Of a DNA stretch of 34,538 nt, positions 15,673-22,735 are shown one piece after another; position 1 is the stretch's first letter; each line of letters begins with the position of its first letter. The translations under genes were made by a program, and so were the position numbers. The DNA is from Firmicutes bacterium UBA4996 (lineage in GTDB: Bacteria; Bacillota; Limnochordia; Darwinibacteriales; Darwinibacteriaceae). The stretch covers positions 20,910 through 55,447 of the forward strand of contig DGYW01000065.1 in assembly GCA_002396805.1 (NCBI GenBank). The letters are read 5' to 3'. Under the pieces are notes generated by a model. The model was not told the DNA's origin. It was given only the letters and a program-made list of their open reading frames with translations, and did not search any database.

Positions 15673-16226
15673 ACTTCCATAATCTCCTTTTCCTTGGCTT
15701 CCAATAACTCATCAATCTCACTAATGAAGCGGTCCGTCTGCTTTTGAATCTTTTCTTGAACACGATGGGACTCATCTTCAGAAACGTCCCCACTTTTCTC
15801 AAGTTTCTTCACGGCATCATTCAACTCGCGACGAATGTTTCGCACCGAAACCCGATGGTCTTCAGCGTCCTGACGCACCAACCGGACCAGATCTTTGCGG
15901 CGCTCTTCTGTAAGAGTAGGAATAGAAAGTCGAATCACACTACCATCATTAGTGGGCACCAAACCCAGATCCGAAATCAAAATAGCTTTTTCTATATCCT
16001 TAATGGAGCTCTTATCCCAAGGAGTAATCACCAAAAGTCTCGGTTCAGGAACACTTACACTGGCCATTTGATTTAAAGGAGTAGGTGTTCCGTAATAGGA
16101 AACCACAATGCGATCTAAAAGGCCCGGGTTGGCCCTACCAGTTCTAATGCCTGAGAAAGCCTTTTTTGTGGCTGCAATTACGTCTTCCATTCTAGTCTTT
16201 CCATCTTGCATAATCTGATCAATCAC
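15669..16226 (-). CDS. frr: Ribosome recycling factor
   Basis: RRF works with EF-G to split post-termination ribosomes. The 185-residue length is standard. Typical segments are GIRTGRANPGLLD, VSYYGTPTPLNQMASVSVPEPR, VITPWDKSSIKDIEKAI, GLVPTNDGSVIRLSIPTLTEERRKDL, and the long C-terminal helix. It starts with GTG eight bases inside the end of pyrH, with AGGAGG 8 bases upstream in the pyrH coding sequence. Confidence 0.97.
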   Translation of the reverse strand: MIDQIMQDGKTRMEDVIAATKKAFSGIRTGRANPGLLDRIVVSYYGTPTPLNQMASVSVPEPRLLVITPWDKSSIKDIEKAILISDLGLVPTNDGSVIRLSIPTLTEERRKDLVRLVRQDAEDHRVSVRNIRRELNDAVKKLEKSGDVSEDESHRVQEKIQKQTDRFISEIDELLEAKEKEIMEV

Positions 16227-16947
16227 GTTTTTCGCCTCCTACGAAGGTACCTATTTTGGTCCCACAAATTGCCTTTCCGATGCTTCCTGGTTCATCGAAG
16301 TTAAAGACAATTATGGGAATATTGTTGTCCATGCACAGTGAGGTTGCGGTAGAATCCATAACACCAAGGTTTTGACTCAAGACATCTAAGTAACTAATGG
16401 TCTCGTAGCGGGTTGCATTGGGATTACTTCTCGGATCAGAATCATAAACGCCATCAACACCACGTTTGGCCATGAGAATTACTTCTGCTTCGATTTCTAG
16501 AGCCCGCAAAGCTGCGGTAGTATCAGTAGAAAAGTAAGGGTTTCCAGTGCCTGAGGCAAAGATTACAATGCGCCCCTTTTCGAGATGGCGAACAGCTCGC
16601 CGCCGAATATACGGCTCTGCAATTTGCCGCATCTCTATGGCCGTCTGCACCCTGGTTGGCACACCTCGCTCCTCTAAGGCATCTTGTAGGGCCAAGGCGT
16701 TGATCACTGTGGCCAACATTCCCATATAATCGGCTGTGGTACGATCCATTCCCTTAGCACTGCCAGTAGCACCGCGCCAGATGTTTCCTCCCCCAACTAC
16801 CACGGCCACCTGAACTCCTAGCTCCATCACTGTGGTAATCTCGTCTGCAATTACGCCTACCACCTCAGGGTTGATACCGTAGTGATCTCCCCCTAAAGCT
16901 TCGCCACTTAGTTTCAATAGAACCCGCTGATATTTCGCCACTGTCAT
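16219..16947 (-). CDS. pyrH: UMP kinase
   Basis: PyrH phosphorylates UMP to UDP and belongs to the amino-acid-kinase fold, usually hexameric and GTP-activated. Visible motifs are LLKLSGEALGG near the N-terminus, VVVGGGNIWRG, MDRTTADYMGMLATVINALALQD, IFASGTGNPYFSTDTTAALRA and GVDGVYDSDPR. I chose the ATG at 16947 (AGGAG 8 bases upstream; 242 residues) over an ATG at 16953 only 2 bases from the same element. It follows the terminator of rpsB-tsf, so it needs read-through or its own promoter; I see no convincing promoter in the 50-base gap. Confidence 0.96.
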   Translation of the reverse strand: MTVAKYQRVLLKLSGEALGGDHYGINPEVVGVIADEITTVMELGVQVAVVVGGGNIWRGATGSAKGMDRTTADYMGMLATVINALALQDALEERGVPTRVQTAIEMRQIAEPYIRRRAVRHLEKGRIVIFASGTGNPYFSTDTTAALRALEIEAEVILMAKRGVDGVYDSDPRSNPNATRYETISYLDVLSQNLGVMDSTATSLCMDNNIPIIVFNFDEPGSIGKAICGTKIGTFVGGEKRD

Positions 16948-16996
16948 GAACATCTCTCCTTAATTATTCTGCTTAGGGCCAAAGATCCCTCCACTT

Positions 16997-17026
16997 AAAA
17001 AAAGAGAACACCAAGGGGTGTCCTCT
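16997..17026 (-). terminator. Strong intrinsic terminator after tsf
   Basis: On the minus strand AGAGGACACC, loop CCTT, GGTGTTCTCT form a 10-bp stem with one G-U pair, followed directly by seven T. It begins about 7 bases after the tsf stop. This is a textbook Rho-independent terminator closing the rpsB-tsf unit before pyrH. Confidence 0.9.
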
Positions 17027-17032
17027 CGTCTC

Positions 17033-17686
17033 TTACTGTCCCATCTGAGCCATAACCTCTGCGGCGAAATCTTCTTCACGTTTTTCGAGACCTTCTCCAC
17101 GCTCGTAACGGACAAAGCGTCTGACCGAAATTTTCTCCCCAATTTTGGCTACCTTGGCATTAAGCAACTCTGCTACAGTCATATCGGGGTCTTTGACAAA
17201 AGGTTGATCAAGCAAACAGGTTTCTTTAACATAGCGCTCGATCCGACCTTCCACGATTTTCTCAATGATCTTGGCTGGCTTGCCTTCGTTTTCCGCAATG
17301 TTACGGTAAATTTGGCGCTCATGCTCCAAAACAGATTCGGGAATTTCTTCTCTAGAAACGTACTCTGGCCTAGAAGCGGCGATATGCATGGCGATGTCTC
17401 GAGCTAATTCATGAAACTCTTCAGTCTTAGCAACAAAGTCAGTCTCACAGTTCACTTCAACTAACACACCAATTCTTCCACCCATGTGAATATAGGACTC
17501 TACAACGCCTTCTGCCGCGATGCGCCCAGCCTTTTTGGCAGCGGCGGCTAAGCCTTTTTCCCGTAGATAGTCTACTGCGGCGTCTAAATCACCGTTTTTC
17601 TCAATGAGGGCTTTCTTACAATCCATCATGCCCGCGCCTGTTTTTTCCCGCAATTCTTTTACCAAAGCTGCAGTAATCTCTGCCAT
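17033..17686 (-). CDS. tsf: Translation elongation factor Ts
   Basis: EF-Ts recycles EF-Tu by GDP/GTP exchange. The family signature is at the N-terminus: LVKELREKTGAGMMDCKKAL, then AVDYLREKGLAAAAKKAGR and EVNCETDFVAKTEEF. The 217-residue product is the short form common in Clostridia, compared with about 290 in B. subtilis and E. coli. The frame is open upstream, but the ATG at 17686 gives the standard MAEITAALVKE start with GAGGAGGGG upstream. An attenuator-like hairpin lies just before it and a strong terminator just after it. Confidence 0.97.
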   Translation of the reverse strand: MAEITAALVKELREKTGAGMMDCKKALIEKNGDLDAAVDYLREKGLAAAAKKAGRIAAEGVVESYIHMGGRIGVLVEVNCETDFVAKTEEFHELARDIAMHIAASRPEYVSREEIPESVLEHERQIYRNIAENEGKPAKIIEKIVEGRIERYVKETCLLDQPFVKDPDMTVAELLNAKVAKIGEKISVRRFVRYERGEGLEKREEDFAAEVMAQMGQ

Positions 17687-17711
17687 AAAACCCCTCCTCA
17701 AAATTATGTTC

Positions 17712-17743
17712 AAAAAAGGGGTGAGAGCCTTCCTCCCACTCCC
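17712..17743 (-). terminator. Attenuator-like hairpin between rpsB and tsf
   Basis: On the minus strand the arms GTGGGAG and CTCTCAC (one G-U pair) close around a GAAGG loop, are extended by GG/CC after one mismatch, and are followed by TTTTTT. It lies between the rpsB stop and the tsf ribosome-binding site. It probably causes partial termination and sets the S2 to EF-Ts ratio, as a partial terminator is known to do between these genes in some bacteria. That role is inferred here. Confidence 0.7.
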
Positions 17744-17755
17744 TTCTCGTACTAA

Positions 17756-18502
17756 TTATTCTTTGTCAAAAGACTCTGTATCTCCACCCCGATTTTCATT
17801 CTCATCGGTGTCGTAGCTAACACCCTCTTTGGCTTCGACTACAGCATTAGCCATGGTGCCAGTGAGCAATTTGACAGCACGAATAGCGTCATCATTACCG
17901 GGGATTACGTAATCAATTTCATCAGGATCGCAGTTAGTGTCAACTACGGCCACAATGGGAATACCCAATTTTCTAGCTTCTGCTACGGCAATCCGTTCTT
18001 TTCTAGGATCCACCACAAATAATGCGCCAGGTAAGGTATCCATACCCCTAATACCGCCTAAGAAACGAGTTAGTCGCTCCTGTTCTTTACGAAGCTCCAT
18101 AACTTCTTTCTTTGGTAGCACCTCAAAAAGCCCATCTTCTTCCATCTTCTCGATTTCGTCGAGACGCGCTAAACGAGAAGTAATAGTCTTGAAGTTGGTC
18201 AATGTACCACCCAACCATCTTTGGTTTACGTAGAACATTCCACAACGTTCCGCTTCTTCTTGAATAGTCTCTTGTGCTTGCTTCTTAGTACCTACAAAGA
18301 GAATAGTCTCGCCTTCAGCAACAATGTCACGGACAAAAGCATAAGCTTCTTCCACTTTTCTCACTGTTTTTTGAAGATCAATGATGTAGATACCATTTCT
18401 TTCGGTGAAAATGTACTCTGCCATTTTCGGATTCCATCGGCGGGTCTGATGCCCGAAGTGAACGCCGGCCTCTAATAACTGTTTCATAGAAATTACGGCC
18501 AT
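17756..18502 (-). CDS. rpsB: 30S ribosomal protein S2
   Basis: S2 binds the 30S subunit near the platform with S1. The N-terminus MKQLLEAGVHFGHQTRRWNPKM is diagnostic, followed by YIFTERNGIYIIDLQKT, FVGTKKQAQ, RWLGGTLTNF, and the GIPIVAVVDTNCDPD and YVIPGNDDAIRA segments. The C-terminus is a short acidic tail. The frame is open 28 codons upstream, but the ATG at 18502 has a near-perfect AAAGGAGGTG and is the expected start (248 residues). It is transcribed from the promoter at 18613-18641. Confidence 0.98.
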   Translation of the reverse strand: MAVISMKQLLEAGVHFGHQTRRWNPKMAEYIFTERNGIYIIDLQKTVRKVEEAYAFVRDIVAEGETILFVGTKKQAQETIQEEAERCGMFYVNQRWLGGTLTNFKTITSRLARLDEIEKMEEDGLFEVLPKKEVMELRKEQERLTRFLGGIRGMDTLPGALFVVDPRKERIAVAEARKLGIPIVAVVDTNCDPDEIDYVIPGNDDAIRAVKLLTGTMANAVVEAKEGVSYDTDENENRGGDTESFDKE

Positions 18503-18551
18503 GTCGCCCACCTCCTTTCTTTGTTTTTGTCCTCCGTTTCTCTCATCTGGG

Positions 18552-18577
18552 GATAAGACCGAAGTGGCACCCTTATC
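18552..18577 (-). promoter_or_regulatory. Stem-loop in the rpsB leader
   Basis: The roughly 100-base leader between the putative start site near 18606 and rpsB contains GATAAG ... CTTATC, with an inner GCC/GGT pairing around ACTTC. No T-run follows, so it is not a terminator. S2 leaders are autoregulated in several bacterial groups; whether this one is cannot be told from one sequence. A second short inverted repeat, GTGT-AAT-ACAC, lies at 18594-18604 near the predicted 5' end. Confidence 0.45.
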
Positions 18578-18612
18578 TCCCATCAAGAACCGTGTGTATT
18601 ACACCACTTGCT

Positions 18613-18641
18613 AATATAGCATATTTACTCACTTTGAGCAA
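18613..18641 (-). promoter_or_regulatory. Sigma-A-type promoter for rpsB-tsf
   Basis: On the minus strand a -35 TTGCTC (18636-18641) and a -10 TATATT (18613-18618) are separated by exactly 17 bases. The -35 lies in the last codons of the SwrB-like gene. It would make the rpsB-tsf unit independent of flagellar transcription, which fits the housekeeping role. The -10 is one base from consensus; the -35 is weaker. Confidence 0.65.
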
Positions 18642-19017
18642 GGGGTTTCCAATCTTTTTCTAGTTCCATGATCAGCTGAACCTCGCCAGTACCCAGCCCT
18701 AGTCTCTTGGCTATCACTGCCGCGTCCTGCCCTTCTCTAGCCAATTCCAAAACAGCTAAAACTTTTGGGGATTGGGCTTCTTTTGGCGCATAGGCCTCCC
18801 GGAGTTGGCCATGTAACTCTAAAAGAGCAGCTCGCTGCTGTTCTATTTCCTCCAAAAATTCTTGCTGTTTCTCTTCTAGCTCAACAATGGCCTCCTCTAG
18901 CATCACCTCGAAAAAGGCAAAATCTTGATTGGTACGGGTAAAAAGATTAGGCCGGGCCACAAACAAAATCACAACGGCCAAGGCCATTCCCAGCATAAAC
19001 ACTAGGAAAAACTCCAT
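18625..19017 (-). CDS. SwrB/YlxL-like membrane-anchored coiled-coil protein
   Basis: A 130-residue protein with one N-terminal membrane helix (residues 2-22), a Glu/Gln-rich coiled coil (about 40-75) and a C-terminal helix-turn-helix-like segment, VLELAREGQDAAVIAKRLGLGTGEVQLIMEL, typical of the DUF6115/DUF2802 type. The position between sigD and rpsB and the layout match SwrB (YlxL) of B. subtilis, which promotes flagellar export-gate assembly and sigma-D activity. Similarity at residue level is not checked, so the name is by synteny and architecture. The ATG at 19017 has GGAGG 7 bases upstream. Confidence 0.75.
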   Translation of the reverse strand: MEFFLVFMLGMALAVVILFVARPNLFTRTNQDFAFFEVMLEEAIVELEEKQQEFLEEIEQQRAALLELHGQLREAYAPKEAQSPKVLAVLELAREGQDAAVIAKRLGLGTGEVQLIMELEKDWKPLAQSE

Positions 19018-19028
19018 GGTTTAACCTC

Positions 19029-19313
19029 CTAGGCGCGGAGATCGATACGACGTCGACCGCCTTGTCGTTTCTGTCCCTGCTGTTCATCCTGTGCCTGGTC
19101 TCGACCACGGCCACGTCCTTCTTGTTCTTTACGCTCCCTAACCCGATCCTGAGGCTTGCCGTGCTCTACACGTTGCTGTCTTTCGGCAAATTCCTGTGTG
19201 ATTTGGGGAGCCATCTTGCCAGCCGCACCCGTCTGATCCCCTTCACGATTCACGCGGGGCACCTGATCAGAACGGGAGACAAGAACTTGAAAATCGGGAA
19301 ACTTAATTGACAC
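19029..19313 (-). CDS. Small Arg/Gln-rich protein of the flagellar locus, unknown function
   Basis: A 94-residue hydrophilic protein without membrane segment. The N-terminus MSIKFPDFQVLVSRSDQVPR and the terminal RRRIDLRA look like conserved ends; the middle (about 45-88) is a low-complexity Arg/Gln/Glu/Gly tract, probably disordered. Small ORFs with a similar charged middle and a G-x-x-IDI-like C-terminus are found next to sigD in other Clostridia as far as I recall; none has a known function. It starts with GTG after GGAGGGATT. High Arg/Gln content suggests RNA or protein binding, but this is a guess. Confidence 0.7.
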   Translation of the reverse strand: MSIKFPDFQVLVSRSDQVPRVNREGDQTGAAGKMAPQITQEFAERQQRVEHGKPQDRVRERKEQEGRGRGRDQAQDEQQGQKRQGGRRRIDLRA

Positions 19314-19336
19314 GCCAATCCCTCCGTTCTTTTAGT

Positions 19337-20101
19337 TTACTTGAGCTTGCCTTGTAAAGTTAGAATAGCCTTAGTATGAATCTGCGATATCCTAGATTCT
19401 GACACTTCCAGAATATGCCCAATTTCCTTGAGAGTGAGTTCTTCATGGTAATATAAGGACAAGACTAATTGTTCGCGCTCACTTAATTCCGAGATGGCAG
19501 TGGCCAATTCTTCCAAGGTCTCCCCTTGTAACAAATTCTGATCTGGGGTTGGTTGTGCATGGTCAACCACCAAATCGGACATTTTCAGGCTTTGCCCTGC
19601 CTTTTCCGTTACGATGGCTTCATCCAAGGAAAACAATGCAGTACCCCGTACCTCATCTAGCATGTCGTAATAACGTTCAGGGGTAAGCTCTAACGCGGCG
19701 GCCACTTCTTCATCACTTGGATTGCGTCCCAGTTCATTAATGAGCTGATAAATTTGGTTTTCTAGGACTCTAGCCTTAGAACGAGTACTCCTTGGCACCC
19801 AATCCATGGCCCGGAGCCCATCTAGAATAGCCCCCCGTACTCTAGTGGAGGCATAAGTTTCAAACTTGATGTTCCGAGTTTCATCAAACTTTTCGATAGC
19901 ATCTAGCAAACCGAAAAAACCCAAGCTCTCCAAATCGTCCAGCTCAACACTATTGGGCAGGTTAATAGCCAACCGCCCCGCAACATATTTCACAAGGGGA
20001 ATATACTCATGAATAAGTTCATCTCTTGCCTGAACATCTTTTGTGTTTTTATAATCTTGCCATAGTTGAGCCACACGCTCCTGATCTTTATGTAAACTCA
20101 C
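19337..20101 (-). CDS. sigD: Flagellar sigma factor sigma-28 (SigD/FliA)
   Basis: A sigma factor of the FliA/SigD group that directs late flagellar and motility genes. Region 2 reads DDLESLGFFGLLDAIEKFD and IKFETYASTRVRGAILDGLR followed by MDWVPRSTR, the FliA-type signature. Region 3 contains the GRNPSDEEVAAAL segment, and region 4 is LSEREQLVLSLYYHEELTLKEIGHILEVSESRISQIHTKA. I chose the GTG at 20101 (GGAG 8 bases upstream; 254 residues); an upstream ATG at 20125 has no ribosome-binding site nearby and would give 262 residues. As in B. subtilis it lies just before the swrB-like gene and rpsB. Confidence 0.93.
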   Translation of the reverse strand: MSLHKDQERVAQLWQDYKNTKDVQARDELIHEYIPLVKYVAGRLAINLPNSVELDDLESLGFFGLLDAIEKFDETRNIKFETYASTRVRGAILDGLRAMDWVPRSTRSKARVLENQIYQLINELGRNPSDEEVAAALELTPERYYDMLDEVRGTALFSLDEAIVTEKAGQSLKMSDLVVDHAQPTPDQNLLQGETLEELATAISELSEREQLVLSLYYHEELTLKEIGHILEVSESRISQIHTKAILTLQGKLK

Positions 20102-20131
20102 ATTATCCACTCCACGGGGTCGCATTTCTTA

Positions 20132-20797
20132 TTAAGCCCGCTCACCTCGGGTCATCTCCGCCAATTCAATCTGCCGCCTATAAACAAACCTAATGATGAT
20201 TGTTCTAAGTTGTTCCGATATGTCTATGAAGCGAAAGCCATAGTCGTAACCCTCTTCTGTGGGAACCAAGCGCGCCAGCTCGACCTCTGTTACAATTTGC
20301 TGGGACCCAATATTAAAAGAGACTTTTACCTGGTCATCAAGGTTAAACGGGTAAGAGGTGCGGAGCAAAAATCCACCACCACTAAGGTTGAGAATAACTC
20401 CTGTATGGGCCGGAGAATCTTGGTTCGATCCATCTGCTTGTTCAGGAATGGGCACAAAAACCGCATCCAGAAAGACAGGGACCCGCACAAACGCACGCTC
20501 CTGGGTTTTAGACCATTCCTCTAAGAGGCGAAGCTGCAATAATGGGACATTATTAGGACTGAAACGTTTTTCAACTAGAGCTTCGCTCCTAAAGCGTCCC
20601 TCTAGGACTGTAGTGGAGATCTTAAACTCAACGTGCAAACGGGTCCCGACACGAATCGGAACTAAGACACCCTTTTGAAGAGGAGCACCGACCACTAAAG
20701 CATCATCAAAAACGTCTTCTACACGCGTCCGATACACCTGCAACCCGCTCGCACCCTCTAGATGTAGCTCGACCAACTGGTTTGGAGTAACTTGCAT
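20132..20797 (-). CDS. YcgR-like PilZ-domain cyclic-di-GMP receptor
   Basis: A 221-residue protein with an N-terminal YcgR-type (PilZN) domain (1-100) and a C-terminal PilZ domain. The c-di-GMP-binding residues are visible: the RAFVR segment (R-x-x-x-R) near residue 102 and the NLSGGG motif (N-x-S-x-x-G) near 135. YcgR/MotI-type proteins bind c-di-GMP and slow the flagellar motor. Its place between flhG and sigD ties it to motility. The ATG at 20797 has AAAGGGAGAGGG upstream. Confidence 0.9.
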   Translation of the reverse strand: MQVTPNQLVELHLEGASGLQVYRTRVEDVFDDALVVGAPLQKGVLVPIRVGTRLHVEFKISTTVLEGRFRSEALVEKRFSPNNVPLLQLRLLEEWSKTQERAFVRVPVFLDAVFVPIPEQADGSNQDSPAHTGVILNLSGGGFLLRTSYPFNLDDQVKVSFNIGSQQIVTEVELARLVPTEEGYDYGFRFIDISEQLRTIIIRFVYRRQIELAEMTRGERA

Positions 20798-20812
20798 AAT
20801 CCCTCTCCCTTT

Positions 20813-21667
20813 CTAAATGCGTAAAAACTCATGCACTCTGGAGAAAAAACCCTTAATCCCTAAACCGGAAACAGGGGGATTTTCGCCCGCTACAACACTA
20901 GCGATTCGCTTAATCGAACGACTAGTCATAGACGAGGGATAGGCGAGCAGTACTGGAGATTGTTCAGAAACAGCTTTATTAACCTGGGCCTCATATAGAA
21001 CATAACCTAAGTATTCTACTTCCCACTGTACATATTCACGTAACACAGAGTTCAATTTTTCTGCAACCGTCTCCGCTTCATTGGGACTACGAGCCATATT
21101 CACCACCAAACGGACCTGAGTCTGCGGGTTTCTTTGGCGAATCACCTTAATCAAACCATAGGCGTCGGTTATTGCGGTAGGTTCTGGAGTTGTAACAACA
21201 AGCACTTCAGTGGTAGCCAACACAAAGCTAAGTACATTACGATGAATTCCTGCACCTGTATCTAGGATAATAAAATCGAACTCCTGATTGAGTTGTTCTA
21301 AAGATTTAATAAAAACCTCCAAACGCCAGCCATTCAGGTTCGCTAAATCTGCTACCCCCGATCCCCCTGCTAGCAACTTAAGACCCAAAGGCCCTTCTAC
21401 AACTACTTCGTTTAGAGTTTTCTCCCCACGAAAAACATGTCCCAGGGTGTAAGTGGGATTAACACCCAAAATGATATCTACATTAGCCAGGCCTAAGTCA
21501 ACGTCGATTAAGGCCACACGATAATTGAGTTGGCGCAAAGCTAGTGCCAGGTTAACGGCAATATTTGTCTTGCCGACGCCACCTTTTCCGCTAGTTACTG
21601 CAATTATTCTTGATGAGACTTCTTGTTGTCTAACAAGTTTCCTTAAACCTTCAGCTTGATCCCTCAT
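20813..21667 (-). CDS. flhG: FlhG (YlxH/FleN) MinD-like ATPase
   Basis: FlhG is a MinD-family ATPase that sets flagellar number and position and activates FlhF. The N-terminal MRDQAEGLRKLV is the DQA-x-x-LR motif that stimulates FlhF. The deviant Walker A is SGKGGVGKT (26-34), followed by ALIDVDLGLANVDIILG, and Walker B is in FDFIILDTGAG. The C-terminus (SRSIKRIASVV, then GIKGFFSRVHEFL) resembles the MinD-like membrane-binding end. It follows flhF by 12 bases. Confidence 0.95.
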   Translation of the reverse strand: MRDQAEGLRKLVRQQEVSSRIIAVTSGKGGVGKTNIAVNLALALRQLNYRVALIDVDLGLANVDIILGVNPTYTLGHVFRGEKTLNEVVVEGPLGLKLLAGGSGVADLANLNGWRLEVFIKSLEQLNQEFDFIILDTGAGIHRNVLSFVLATTEVLVVTTPEPTAITDAYGLIKVIRQRNPQTQVRLVVNMARSPNEAETVAEKLNSVLREYVQWEVEYLGYVLYEAQVNKAVSEQSPVLLAYPSSMTSRSIKRIASVVAGENPPVSGLGIKGFFSRVHEFLRI

Positions 21668-21679
21668 AACCTTCCCCCA

Positions 21680-22735
21680 CTAGTCCCCCAAAATAAGTTG
21701 GGCAATCTTCTCACCGCTCGCGACCTCTATGTCTTCTGGGACCCCCTGTCCAGTTGTGACAAACGCGAGAGGTGCCTTAGCCCGCTCACAAGTATGCAAA
21801 ATAACGCCATGGGCCATCGTTTCATCGAGTTTGGTGACTATTACTCGATCGATAGGTAATTGACCAAAAACCCGGATGATCTCATCAATGTCCCTCATTT
21901 TAGTAGTGGCGCTAATCACCAAATGAATTTCTGCCGAAAGTCCCTCTAGATAATTTTTAAGTTCCGCAATCTGCAGGTGGTTGTTTTGGCTCCTTCCTGC
22001 TGTATCTATTAAAATCAACTCCCGATCGTGCATGCGAGCGATGGATTCTTTTAGTTCCCGTGGTGAATAGGCCACTTGCACAGGTAGCCCAATAATATCT
22101 GCATAAGTCTTAAGCTGTTCAACCGCGGCGATTCGGTAAGTGTCCATGGTTACTACCCCAACTTTACGTCCTCCGACTAAAGCGAAATTTGCTGCTAATT
22201 TCGCAATGGTAGTAGTTTTTCCTACACCGGTTGGGCCAATCAGTACTACAACCCTTTGTTCGCCGTCAAATTCCCACGGATCAACGGTAGTAATTCGCTG
22301 AGCAATGGTGGTATACAGAGAGTTCCAGACTTTATCTAGATCACTCCACTGCTCCTTGGGCAACTGAGCAAGGGCATCCTTTAGCAAATTCTGAGCCACA
22401 TCCTTAGGAATGTCACAGCGCATCAGTTTGCCGTACAACTCTTGAATGGAGTCTGACCACCGGGGATCTGTACCTGGGGATTGTGTTGTATTAGTTCCTG
22501 CCGTACGAAGTTGACCTGGTTGTGGTGCTCGCGCTATCTGTTGCGAGCTAGCTCGTGAACTCTCAAAGTTGGGATCAATAGCCCCCGTTACCTCATAACG
22601 TTTGGGTCCTAGCCGACCAAAAAGCCAGCGTCTCTTTTGAGCAGTATGCAAGATCACCGCATCCTTGCCAAAGTCACGCTTTAAGCTATCAACTGCTTCC
22701 TGCATGGTTTTTCCGGTAAACTTCTTAACCCGCAT
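21680..22735 (-). CDS. flhF: Flagellar SRP-like GTPase FlhF
   Basis: FlhF is the third SRP-type GTPase (with Ffh and FtsY) and recruits early flagellar parts to the right site. The N-terminus MRVKKFTGKTMQEAVDSLKR is typical. A Ser/Gln/Thr-rich disordered linker lies at about 55-92, then the N and G domains: GPTGVGKT (167-174), VVTMDTYRIAAVEQL, LILIDTAGRS and VTKLDETMAHG. Its first codons overlap the end of flhA by 11 bases, showing translational coupling. The 351-residue length is normal. Confidence 0.96.
   Translation of the reverse strand: MRVKKFTGKTMQEAVDSLKRDFGKDAVILHTAQKRRWLFGRLGPKRYEVTGAIDPNFESSRASSQQIARAPQPGQLRTAGTNTTQSPGTDPRWSDSIQELYGKLMRCDIPKDVAQNLLKDALAQLPKEQWSDLDKVWNSLYTTIAQRITTVDPWEFDGEQRVVVLIGPTGVGKTTTIAKLAANFALVGGRKVGVVTMDTYRIAAVEQLKTYADIIGLPVQVAYSPRELKESIARMHDRELILIDTAGRSQNNHLQIAELKNYLEGLSAEIHLVISATTKMRDIDEIIRVFGQLPIDRVIVTKLDETMAHGVILHTCERAKAPLAFVTTGQGVPEDIEVASGEKIAQLILGD

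Noticed and set aside
16954..16996. Promoter for pyrH after the tsf terminator
   Set aside because: Some AT-rich hexamers (AATAATTAA) occur, but no acceptable -35 at 16-18 bases; support is too weak to list.
16960..17142. 60-codon minus-strand frame across the tsf end and its terminator
   Set aside because: It reads through the terminator hairpin in another frame of tsf, has no ribosome-binding site and no family features.
20210..20678. Two overlapping plus-strand frames of over 100 codons
   Set aside because: Antisense to the PilZ gene in two frames; shadows of real coding.
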